Source: Euryarchaeota archaeon UBA53 (GTDB lineage Archaea > Thermoplasmatota > Poseidoniia > Poseidoniales > Poseidoniaceae). Taken from it: a stretch of DNA of 14,433 nucleotides. A program made the translations under genes and the position numbers. Positions 1-6,258 of this stretch are shown here, piece after piece. Every line of letters begins with the position of its first letter. Position 1 is the stretch's first letter. Location of the stretch: assembly GCA_002507425.1 (NCBI GenBank), contig DAZU01000126.1, positions 6,947 through 21,379 on the forward strand, given 5' to 3'. Below the pieces are notes generated by a model. That model searched no databases. It saw nothing but the letters and a program-made list of their open reading frames with translations, and was not told the origin of the DNA.

Positions 1-557
1 TCAATTGTAGTTATTTCTAATTCCTGTAATTCAAAAGACGTTTCTTCTTGTTCAGAATTTGGTGATGGGATTTCAATCAATTTTGGTTTGCCTCGGGGTC
101 TTCTTAGACTCTTTTTGATTACTCCCCATGATCCAGATTGGGATGTAAGAACACCTGCAACCCTCATCAATAAAGCCTGCTTGGTGCCTGAACGTGGAAG
201 GCCTAATTTCGAACACAGTTCGTGTAATTGATCCCTTGATAAAGAGTCTAATTTTTCTGGTGTTAATTGTTTTGCATCATAATTTAGGTGTAGATACAAC
301 CGCTGCCTTCGCTCTCTAATTGAACCTGACTTTTTTACACCAAATACTGCCAACAATCTCCCAAGATCATTGTTTAGTATCGTATCTATTCCATTAGGTG
401 AAAAATCCCATTCATCAAGAACAAGCTCGGAAATAAGTTTAGCCCTCAGAACTTCAACAGACCCCGTCTTCGAAATATTATGCTGAGAACATATCTCCCT
501 CAAGCGGTCCAATCTGGCTTGATGAAGTTCCGAAAGTAGTGTCATCTTGCCACTCAT
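1..557 (-). CDS. SAP-like triple-repeat DNA-binding protein, C-terminus cut by window edge
   Basis: Reading down from an ATG at 557, the frame stays open for 185 codons to the window edge, so the C-terminus is missing. I see three similar units of about 31 residues, at roughly 16-46, 60-91 and 106-137, each with a Leu-rich helix, a turn of the form hydrophobic-x-[KR]-[ST]-G-[ST], and a second basic helix. This is the layout of SAP domains, which usually bind DNA. A basic stretch at residues 152-159 (RRPRGKPK) resembles an AT-hook core (R-G-R/K-P). The tail that follows is acidic. A GAGGT ribosome-binding site lies about 6 bases before the ATG, and the start overlaps the stop of a tiny upstream ORF as ATGA. 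A chromatin, replication or repair role is plausible but not shown. The SAP assignment is by eye; the function is unknown. Confidence 0.72.
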   Translation of the reverse strand, partial: MSGKMTLLSELHQARLDRLREICSQHNISKTGSVEVLRAKLISELVLDEWDFSPNGIDTILNNDLGRLLAVFGVKKSGSIRERRQRLYLHLNYDAKQLTPEKLDSLSRDQLHELCSKLGLPRSGTKQALLMRVAGVLTSQSGSWGVIKKSLRRPRGKPKLIEIPSPNSEQEETSFELQELEITTI

Positions 558-631
558 AGCAATACCTCGGAGGTTGCTCTGAATCTCTCCATATTTGAGG
601 TTGCACCTATTCGGGATAGCAAAATACCCAT
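554..631 (-). CDS. Small 25-residue ORF overlapping the SAP-repeat gene (possible remnant of a larger small gene)
   Basis: A short minus-strand frame begins with ATG at 631 and ends with a TGA that shares ATGA with the start of the SAP-repeat gene, the arrangement expected for translational coupling. The peptide is MGILLSRIGATS followed by a 13-residue amphipathic tail. The same frame is open, without ATG, GTG or TTG, upstream to about 739 and encodes protein-like sequence there. A second frame offers ATG at 707 and 701 but stops at 693. One base removed near 697-699 would join the two into a protein of about 50 residues. It may therefore be a leader peptide, a small protein, or a gene broken by a frameshift or read error. 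No family recognised. Confidence 0.3.
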   Translation of the reverse strand: MGILLSRIGATSNMERFRATSEVLL

Positions 632-662
632 TTCGGTAATGATTTCCTGTATTTCGAGGCCG

Positions 663-673
663 CATAATATATG
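663..673. promoter_or_regulatory. Near-palindromic TATA-like element between divergent genes
   Basis: The 11-base cataatatatg reads almost the same on both strands and is the most AT-rich spot between the two divergent genes. On the plus strand it would place transcription start near 694, giving a leader of about 38 bases before the ATG at 732. On the minus strand it would start transcription near 642, just before the small ORF at 631. This assumes the usual archaeal TATA-to-start distance of about 25 bases. It would be inside coding sequence if the small upstream gene extends to 707. Confidence 0.35.
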
Positions 674-731
674 AAAATTGGAAACAATATCTTCAAACCA
701 TTGCCATGTTATCGTAGACTGAGGGCGAGTA

Positions 732-1370
732 ATGGGGCGTTACGAACGTGCGGCAAAAAACTCTCTTAAAGAGGCCAATTCACTTGCAACATCACTAATA
801 GACTCAGTCAGACAAGATTTACGCCGAGAGGAAGTTAGACTTGATGAAGAAATGAGTGATAGAGTTAATTCTGTTCAAGCAACTTTGAATGAAGTTGCAA
901 GTATTCAAGATGCCATAATTGCGGGTTCCCTCGAGGTAAAGAAAGAACTTGAGAAAGCCAAGAAACGTCTAGTAAAATATGGAGACAAAGAAATGATGGC
1001 TACCCAAATCATTGGTGCTGCAACCAGGCTTGGGGAACTGAGGACACTTCATATTGATGCCGTGAATCGTATCCAAGGAGCTCTAGCTAGGCCTCCATCA
1101 GCAGTCGATATAATAGAAAGAATGACGAAAGACCTTCTAAAATTATCGGGCTCTTGGGAAGCATCTGCTAGAGAGGTTGACGAGTCTATTGCAGATGTTG
1201 TTGATGCTAATGCACCTATTGAAATGATTGAGTTGTCAAGAGAGTTGAACGATAACGGATATGATTTGATTCTTGCAGGAGATGATAGAGATGAAGAAAA
1301 TATTGAAAAATGTAAGCAGAAGATTCAATCCTTGACTGGTGGAGACAATTTCAGTAATCATCCTCTTTGA
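732..1370 (+). CDS. Helical coiled-coil protein of unknown function
   Basis: 212 residues, rich in Glu, Lys, Arg, Leu and Asp, with almost no Pro or Gly in the first half. This suggests long helices, probably coiled coil, at about residues 5-85 and again at 95-165. There is no signal peptide or membrane segment, and only one cysteine, near the C-terminus. I recognise no catalytic motif or family. The ATG is preceded by GAGGG (721-725) at a good ribosome-binding distance. The gene is divergent from the SAP-repeat gene across a shared AT-rich promoter. Its 3' end overlaps the HemC-like gene by 20 bases, tail to tail. A structural or partner-binding role is a guess from composition. The long open frame, start signal and ordinary codon use make it a convincing gene. 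Confidence 0.8.
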   Translation: MGRYERAAKNSLKEANSLATSLIDSVRQDLRREEVRLDEEMSDRVNSVQATLNEVASIQDAIIAGSLEVKKELEKAKKRLVKYGDKEMMATQIIGAATRLGELRTLHIDAVNRIQGALARPPSAVDIIERMTKDLLKLSGSWEASAREVDESIADVVDANAPIEMIELSRELNDNGYDLILAGDDRDEENIEKCKQKIQSLTGGDNFSNHPL

Positions 1371-2487
1371 GGAGTGGTGAGTAAATTCTGTCTTCTGATA
1401 TTCTCCCCGCAGTAAGTAATTCATCGATATAATCATCCATAAATTTCTTCATTCGCCCACGCTTTTCCTCCTCGGGTTTTTCTTTTGCTATGGAAATTAA
1501 TTTTGCCCATGTAGAGATAAAGTTTTGAGTACCTGTATGGCTTTCTTCTGTTGGAAATATTCTCTCGACACTCGTTGTAACTGACCCATCTTTGTTTAGA
1601 GTTTCAATGACAACATCAATTCTAGAATCGGAATCTTTTGCATTGCTATCTTCTTCTTTTGCTGTAAAAGATTTCCACTCGCTTACTTGGCTTTCAGGCT
1701 CCAAGAATCTCCCTCTGTTTCCATGATCTTGCATAATACTGCGGATTTTTCTTTGTTCAACTAAAAGGCCAATTTTCTTATGAGTATCAAGTTCTATACT
1801 ATCAAGTATTGACATCTCTATTCGTAAACACAAGGAAGCACCGAAATCGATAACTTTTGAAAATCTTGATGCAGGGAAATCGCTCCTGGTTAGTAATATT
1901 GTATAACCGTCCAGAGGCATTGGAACAAACCTAGACCTTACGTCATCTTGTCTTTGAACGCCCAATGTATGTCTGCGAACCTTAGAGGGCAAACTTGAGT
2001 GAAGGGTTCTATTTGTTACATACCCGTCAATTTGATCTTGAATACGTAAATCCTCCAGCCACTTGATTTGGTCAAACGAATTATTGAACTCTTTTTGATA
2101 GTCTGATATTTGTCTAACGTCTAAATCTGGTCTCAGGCGTAATAACTGTCTTTTGATTAACTCAGAATCAGCTATAATAATGCCATTTTTTGGGACATAT
2201 TCTGGCTTATTCTCTCCTACTAACACCTTTGTTGGTTCTCTTCGGGGTAGGACTAAGGACGAGGATAATCTATTGTTCCTGTTGTTATACAACCAATCTC
2301 CAGATACGGGCACTATGTCTGCATATCCATCGATCAGTAATTCTATCGCTGAGTTTATGTCGGGAACTTCTTTTAAAATTAATTTGAGGTTATCAGGAGA
2401 ACTGTCTATGAATTTCCTTATGTGAGTAGAAACACCATTCCCAGTCTCTGGGTAGACCAGTATCTCAAATCGGTCTTCATCACTCAA
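1351..2487 (-). CDS. Hydroxymethylbilane synthase (HemC)-like protein lacking catalytic residues
   Basis: 378 residues starting at a TTG (2487) with a strong GAGGTGA ribosome-binding site about six bases upstream. Several stretches match HemC, which polymerises four porphobilinogen molecules. LIDGYADI (51-58) and LVLPRREPTKVLV (78-90) match the 'ADIAVHS...LPREDPRDVLV' region. QLLRLRPDL (114-122) matches the region before the arginine-rich loop. Residues 218-244 align without gaps to the cofactor-loop region. The functional residues (E. coli numbering from memory) are gone: Asp84 aligns with Trp65, Arg131/132 with Leu110/Ile111, Arg149 with Ser128, Arg155 with Phe134, and the dipyrromethane-carrying Cys242 with Thr235. 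The protein also has a charged extension of about 110 residues (265-378). I infer a HemC-derived fold with a new, perhaps ligand-binding, role. A type II periplasmic-binding-protein-like fold from another source is the alternative. Confidence 0.6.
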   Translation of the reverse strand: MSDEDRFEILVYPETGNGVSTHIRKFIDSSPDNLKLILKEVPDINSAIELLIDGYADIVPVSGDWLYNNRNNRLSSSLVLPRREPTKVLVGENKPEYVPKNGIIIADSELIKRQLLRLRPDLDVRQISDYQKEFNNSFDQIKWLEDLRIQDQIDGYVTNRTLHSSLPSKVRRHTLGVQRQDDVRSRFVPMPLDGYTILLTRSDFPASRFSKVIDFGASLCLRIEMSILDSIELDTHKKIGLLVEQRKIRSIMQDHGNRGRFLEPESQVSEWKSFTAKEEDSNAKDSDSRIDVVIETLNKDGSVTTSVERIFPTEESHTGTQNFISTWAKLISIAKEKPEEEKRGRMKKFMDDYIDELLTAGRISEDRIYSPLLKEDDY

Positions 2488-2540
2488 AAACTCACCTCGG
2501 CCGGGAATACCAGCAAGTTATGGGCGTCCGCCATTCGTTA

Positions 2541-2556
2541 AGAAGGCGACCCTTCT
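2541..2556 (+). promoter_or_regulatory. Perfect 6-bp hairpin upstream of the prenyl synthase gene
   Basis: AGAAGG and CCTTCT form a perfect inverted repeat around a CGAC loop, ending 10 bases before the ATG of the polyprenyl synthase. It sits in the 79-base gap shared with the divergent HemC-like gene. It could be an operator for a dimeric regulator or an RNA stem in a 5' leader. With a stem of only six pairs, chance is not excluded. Confidence 0.3.
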
Positions 2557-2566
2557 GGGGTGGGTC

Positions 2567-3541
2567 ATGGAGGAGGTTGATGCGCTTGATCGTCTTGAGG
2601 AAATTAAGGTCCTTATCGACGATAAGTTGGAATTAGTCATAGAAGAACAATCCTCAATTTATGGGGATGTCGCAAGAATAGCAGGAGATGTTGTTTTAGC
2701 GGGTGGGAAAAGACTACGTCCCATACTGATAATGCTGGCATATGACTTAGCTGGCGGGAAAGATATCGAGGATATCATCCCATTAGCCCTTTCTTCAGAA
2801 TTTATCCATTCAGCAACTTTAGTTCATGATGATATCAACGATGAGGCATCAACCCGAAGGGGCCACAAAACAATCCACTCAAACTTTGGTCAAGCAAAGG
2901 GAATCATAGCAGGTGATTACTTATTCTCCCAAGGTTTTGGCTTAGGAGGTAGATATGAACGGGAAGTAGTAGAAGTAATAGCACATTATTGTTCGAAATT
3001 AGCTAGTTCAGAATTCACCCAAATTGATCACATTCTAGACCTTTCGACATCACCTGAAGATTATTTAGAGATTGTAGAAGGGAAAACTGCTGGTCCATTT
3101 GCCGCTGGGTGTAAAGGTGCAGCCATGGTTGCTGGAGCGAAAGCAGAAAAATGCAATGCTCTATTTGAATTTGGAATGGAGCTAGGCATCGCATTCCAGC
3201 TGGTTGATGACTTATTGGATATCCGTGGAGATCACAGAATGGGTAAACCTCGAGGAGCAGATGTGTATGAGGGAAAAATGACGTTACCGATTATTCACGC
3301 CCTTACATTATTACATGGCGAGAAGCGAGAGCGATTGTCAGAGATATTGCACGATTTTAAGGACTCACTTTTTGAAGAATTAATTTCACTTCTTGAATTT
3401 GCTGAAAGCCTAAGTTATTCTGAGATTCTTATTGCAAACCATCTAGAGAGGGCTCTATCAAAATTGGATGATTTTGATGATTGTGACGCAAAGCAACTGC
3501 TTAAACATGTAGTCATCTTAGTCCAAAATAGAAACTCCTGA
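2567..3541 (+). CDS. Trans-polyprenyl diphosphate synthase (GGPP synthase family)
   Basis: 324 residues, normal for the family. It condenses isopentenyl diphosphate units onto an allylic diphosphate in the cytoplasm, supplying prenyl chains for archaeal ether lipids or quinones. GGKRLRP (47-53) is the conserved substrate-binding stretch. The first Asp-rich motif is DDIND (88-92), followed by STRRG. The second is VDDLLD (213-218), with the usual Lys and Gln-containing contexts (EGKTAG, FQLVDD). The fifth residue before the first motif is Ala83 within HSATLVHDD. This resembles long-chain (hexa- to octaprenyl) synthases rather than short-chain archaeal enzymes with Phe/Tyr there, so the product may exceed C20. 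It is followed after 9 bases by a reductase of the geranylgeranyl family, almost certainly in one operon. Family assignment is firm; chain length is inference. Confidence 0.93.
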   Translation: MEEVDALDRLEEIKVLIDDKLELVIEEQSSIYGDVARIAGDVVLAGGKRLRPILIMLAYDLAGGKDIEDIIPLALSSEFIHSATLVHDDINDEASTRRGHKTIHSNFGQAKGIIAGDYLFSQGFGLGGRYEREVVEVIAHYCSKLASSEFTQIDHILDLSTSPEDYLEIVEGKTAGPFAAGCKGAAMVAGAKAEKCNALFEFGMELGIAFQLVDDLLDIRGDHRMGKPRGADVYEGKMTLPIIHALTLLHGEKRERLSEILHDFKDSLFEELISLLEFAESLSYSEILIANHLERALSKLDDFDDCDAKQLLKHVVILVQNRNS

Positions 3542-3550
3542 GGGTCGCAA

Positions 3551-4651
3551 ATGTCTCAACAATTTGAAAGAGATGTAATAATCATAGGAGGTGGTCCAGC
3601 TGGAAGCACTGTTGCCAGATATGCTGCTCAGGGAGGGGCTGATGTTTTGGTAATCGACGGAAGAGATCCAATAGGAACCCCTCTTCAGTGCGGCGAGTTA
3701 GTACCTACTAATGACGAGATGCGCAGATTATGTCCAGATGTCCCAGATATGGATGATCTATTCAGAACTCCTGAAAAAGCGATTTCTAGGGAATCTAAGA
3801 AAATGCACATAGTTCCACCCTCTGGTAAACCATTAATTTACGACTTCGACGGCTATGTTTTGAATCGAGTTGCGCATGACGAATTCTTAGTTGACATAGC
3901 AAAAGAAGCTGGTGCTGACTACCTAGTCAAATCCAGAGTGAAAAAAGTAGAGGAAAATAGAGTTGTCCTGAGGAATGGCGATACTTACTCTGCGAAGATA
4001 ATTGTTGATGCAGGCGGTCATAACGGACCAGTTCGAAGAGATTACTGGACTGAAAAATCTACTCAGATTCCAGTCCAATTTGTCCTAATGGACGGAGATT
4101 TTGGTGAAGCCGTCGAGTTACACTTTGGGTCAATGGCTCCCGGGGGATATGCTTGGATGTTTCCGAAGAATACTGGAGCGAACATTGGCCTTGGTATCCA
4201 GAGAAGTTTTTCAAAAGGCGTAACACTTAACAAATACACTAACGAATTCATCTCCAAGTATGATGGAGATATTACATTTAGCGGAGCTGGTGTCCTACCA
4301 ATGTCCGGTACAATAAAAAAATTCGTTAAGGGAAATTACATGTTAGTAGGTGATTCAGCAGGCATGGTACTTCCATCAAACGGTGCGGGTATAACAATAG
4401 CAATGGTAGGGGGAAGAATTGCTGGTCAAGTTATCTGTGAACACTTGAAAGAAGGAGTTCCACTTGAAGAGTATGAGAAAAGATGGAAAAAACAGATGGG
4501 GAAAGTAATGAAGAATTCAAAGCGCTCTTTCAAAATAGGAAGTTTACTATTTAGAATGCCAGACTGGATCCTTAATATGCTATTCAATAGGCTCACAAAA
4601 GGAATTATTTGGCGAGCAGTAACTTGTAGAAAGATGCTCTGGATTGTTTAG
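3551..4651 (+). CDS. Geranylgeranyl reductase family FAD-dependent oxidoreductase
   Basis: 366 residues. The N-terminal dinucleotide-binding strand-loop is DVIIIGGGPAGS (8-19). The family motif Y-x-W-x-F-P occurs at 200-205 (YAWMFP), followed by a Gly-rich segment. The second FAD-contact motif is GDSAG (267-271), followed by NGAGI. Enzymes of this type saturate the geranylgeranyl chains of archaeal lipid precursors, working at the membrane. Cys47-Gly-Glu (QCGEL) matches the conserved Cys region of archaeal members. The start has a GAGGG ribosome-binding site at 3540-3544 that overlaps the stop codon of the prenyl synthase gene, so the two are co-transcribed and probably coupled. At 366 residues it is a little shorter than the roughly 390-400 I expect, with a short C-terminal end. 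Lipid versus menaquinone chain substrate cannot be told from sequence. Confidence 0.92.
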   Translation: MSQQFERDVIIIGGGPAGSTVARYAAQGGADVLVIDGRDPIGTPLQCGELVPTNDEMRRLCPDVPDMDDLFRTPEKAISRESKKMHIVPPSGKPLIYDFDGYVLNRVAHDEFLVDIAKEAGADYLVKSRVKKVEENRVVLRNGDTYSAKIIVDAGGHNGPVRRDYWTEKSTQIPVQFVLMDGDFGEAVELHFGSMAPGGYAWMFPKNTGANIGLGIQRSFSKGVTLNKYTNEFISKYDGDITFSGAGVLPMSGTIKKFVKGNYMLVGDSAGMVLPSNGAGITIAMVGGRIAGQVICEHLKEGVPLEEYEKRWKKQMGKVMKNSKRSFKIGSLLFRMPDWILNMLFNRLTKGIIWRAVTCRKMLWIV

Positions 4652-4687
4652 AGATTATAACTCACGTATCAAAATATCAATTTTAGG

Positions 4688-4695
4688 ATATTATA
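4688..4695 (+). promoter_or_regulatory. TATA-like box for the pilin gene
   Basis: atattata lies 38 bases before the chosen ATG of the pilin. With the usual archaeal spacing, transcription would begin near 4718 and leave a leader of about 16 bases. No good ribosome-binding site precedes the ATG, which suits a short-leader transcript. Confidence 0.4.
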
Positions 4696-4733
4696 GGCGG
4701 TTGTTTCAAGTGGATTGCTGCATACGGTTAAGC

Positions 4734-5216
4734 ATGCAGAGAGACGATGACGCAGTGAGCCCTGTCATCGCAACAGTTCTATTGTTGGCAATTACTGTCT
4801 TACTTACCAGCATGGTATTCATCATGATGTCAACCACATTGGACAATACTGAGAAGGCTAACCCCAAAGTTTCTATTTCTGTTAGAGCACTATCAAATGG
4901 CTATCATGTCCTTACAGTAACAAGTATCGACCAACCAATCGATCCCTTGAGAGTTAACTGGAGTATTAACAATATATCGGGCCAGAGCACAGTCGATTAT
5001 CAGGGAGTCGTTGAGGAAATTTATGGAACTGTTGGAACAAATGTATCGTTCCATGATAGAGATGCTGGATGGTCTATAACAAAGGGAGATTATTTCGTCA
5101 TTAATTGTGGAAATCTAGATTGCAATCAAGGATTTCACACGTTCAAGTTAACACACGGTTCTCAGAATGATAAGGTTGTGCTGAAGGAAATAAAGATACC
5201 TGCTTTGGATGCCTAA
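4734..5216 (+). CDS. Archaeal type IV pilin-like protein
   Basis: 160 residues from the ATG at 4734. The N-terminus MQRDDDAVSPVIATVLLL is the classic archaeal pilin N-terminal domain: a short charged leader, AVSPVI, and a hydrophobic helix to about residue 32. A prepilin peptidase would cut near residues 6-7, and the helix would pack in the filament core or anchor the protein in the membrane. The rest (about 40-160) looks like a beta-rich extracellular domain with two N-x-S sequons (NIS, NVS) and a cysteine pair (NCGNLDC) that could form a disulfide. A TTG at 4644 in the same frame would add 30 residues before the signal, so I reject it. The gene is alone, with no pilus ATPase or assembly gene in view, and its stop overlaps the moaA stop on the other strand. 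Confidence 0.85.
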   Translation: MQRDDDAVSPVIATVLLLAITVLLTSMVFIMMSTTLDNTEKANPKVSISVRALSNGYHVLTVTSIDQPIDPLRVNWSINNISGQSTVDYQGVVEEIYGTVGTNVSFHDRDAGWSITKGDYFVINCGNLDCNQGFHTFKLTHGSQNDKVVLKEIKIPALDA

Positions 5217-6181
5217 CCGCCAATAAATGACATCTCAACTTTTTCAGTTTCGATTTTACCCCGATTCTGTGAATATGCATCATCCCGTTTACTCCAAATA
5301 TTTGTTATAGCATCTGCCAAATTATCTTTTGTTGCATTCATCCGGATTAAGGATTTCAAATCATTACCTTTTGATGTGAATAAGCATGTGTAAAGAGACC
5401 CATCCGCAGAAATTCTTGCTCTATTACAATCTCCACAAAATGGTTTTGATATACTTTCAATAAATCCGATTTCTTGATTTCCACGTTTGTATCTGTTAGC
5501 CACTTCACCGACATGATTTGCGTCGACTTCTTCCAAATCTGATAACATTGTTCTCATCATTTCGCCGGTTATAACGTCGAGGTCATCCCATGAATTGGTA
5601 GCACCAACATCCATAAATTCGATAAATCGTACTACCACATCTGTGCCTAGAAAACGATCTGATATTTTTTCAATAGAATGTTCATTATATCCCGCTCTAA
5701 TTACTGTATTGACTTTTACAGACAAACCTACAAGCCTTGCTGCTTCAATACCTCTTAGTACTGTTTCTGGTTTCTCACTGGTGTCACCCATCGCTTGGAA
5801 GGTTTCAATATCTAATGCGTCCAATGATACTGTAACTCTATTTAGACCTGCATCTCTTAATCTCTGTGCGTATCTTTCTAGTAATATTCCATTGGTAGTC
5901 ATTGCAATATCCAAATGTTGAGGGAGCATTTCTATGAATGAACAGACATCTTTTCTAAGGAGTGGTTCTCCTCCAGTTAGCCTAACTTTTGTTAAGCCTA
6001 AGGGAATCATTGATTCGACAATGAGTAATAATTCCTCATAAGACAAAATTTGATCTTTTTCTAAAAATTCATGAGATTTAAAGTGCTCTCTTGGCATACA
6101 ATATCTGCATCTCATATTACATCTATCAGTCAAGGAGATCCTAAGATCTCGTAACGGTCTGTTGCGAAGATCTCTGACCAT
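5213..6181 (-). CDS. moaA: GTP 3',8-cyclase (molybdopterin biosynthesis radical SAM protein)
   Basis: 322 residues, normal for MoaA. It converts GTP to 3',8-cyclo-GTP, the first step to the molybdenum cofactor. The radical SAM cluster motif is CNMRCRYC (C21, C25, C28). TGGEPLLR (about 69-76) is the SAM-contact motif. A second cluster site near the C-terminus has the C-x2-C-x13-C pattern, starting FCGDCNRARIS. The protein ends in the double Gly (FIGG) needed for activity in known MoaA proteins. All key residues are present, so it should be active. It starts at an ATG (6181) with AGGGT just upstream, diverges from aroA across 77 bases, and its stop overlaps the pilin stop by four bases. No other molybdopterin gene is in the window. 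Confidence 0.96.
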   Translation of the reverse strand: MVRDLRNRPLRDLRISLTDRCNMRCRYCMPREHFKSHEFLEKDQILSYEELLLIVESMIPLGLTKVRLTGGEPLLRKDVCSFIEMLPQHLDIAMTTNGILLERYAQRLRDAGLNRVTVSLDALDIETFQAMGDTSEKPETVLRGIEAARLVGLSVKVNTVIRAGYNEHSIEKISDRFLGTDVVVRFIEFMDVGATNSWDDLDVITGEMMRTMLSDLEEVDANHVGEVANRYKRGNQEIGFIESISKPFCGDCNRARISADGSLYTCLFTSKGNDLKSLIRMNATKDNLADAITNIWSKRDDAYSQNRGKIETEKVEMSFIGG

Positions 6182-6258
6182 AACTTACCCTAGATGTTGG
6201 AATCACTTCAACCTGTGGTTTGGATGACTTCATTTCATAGAGCATTTTGGGGTAATTA

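Noticed and set aside
2153..2425. A 90-codon plus-strand frame inside the HemC-like gene
   Set aside because: The opposite strand has the longer frame, a strong ribosome-binding site and family similarity; this one has neither.
4600..4680. Possible frameshift truncating the geranylgeranyl reductase C-terminus
   Set aside because: The protein is slightly short, but no neighbouring frame continues with recognisable family sequence, so there is no positive evidence of a break.
4644..4733. A 30-residue upstream extension of the pilin from a TTG at 4644
   Set aside because: It would put a basic, non-signal stretch before the pilin leader and overlap the reductase gene; the ATG at 4734 gives the standard short charged leader and AVSPVI motif.
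6196..6212. Imperfect inverted repeat gttgga/ttcaac between moaA and aroA
   Set aside because: Six pairs with a wobble and no relation to a promoter or start; likely chance.
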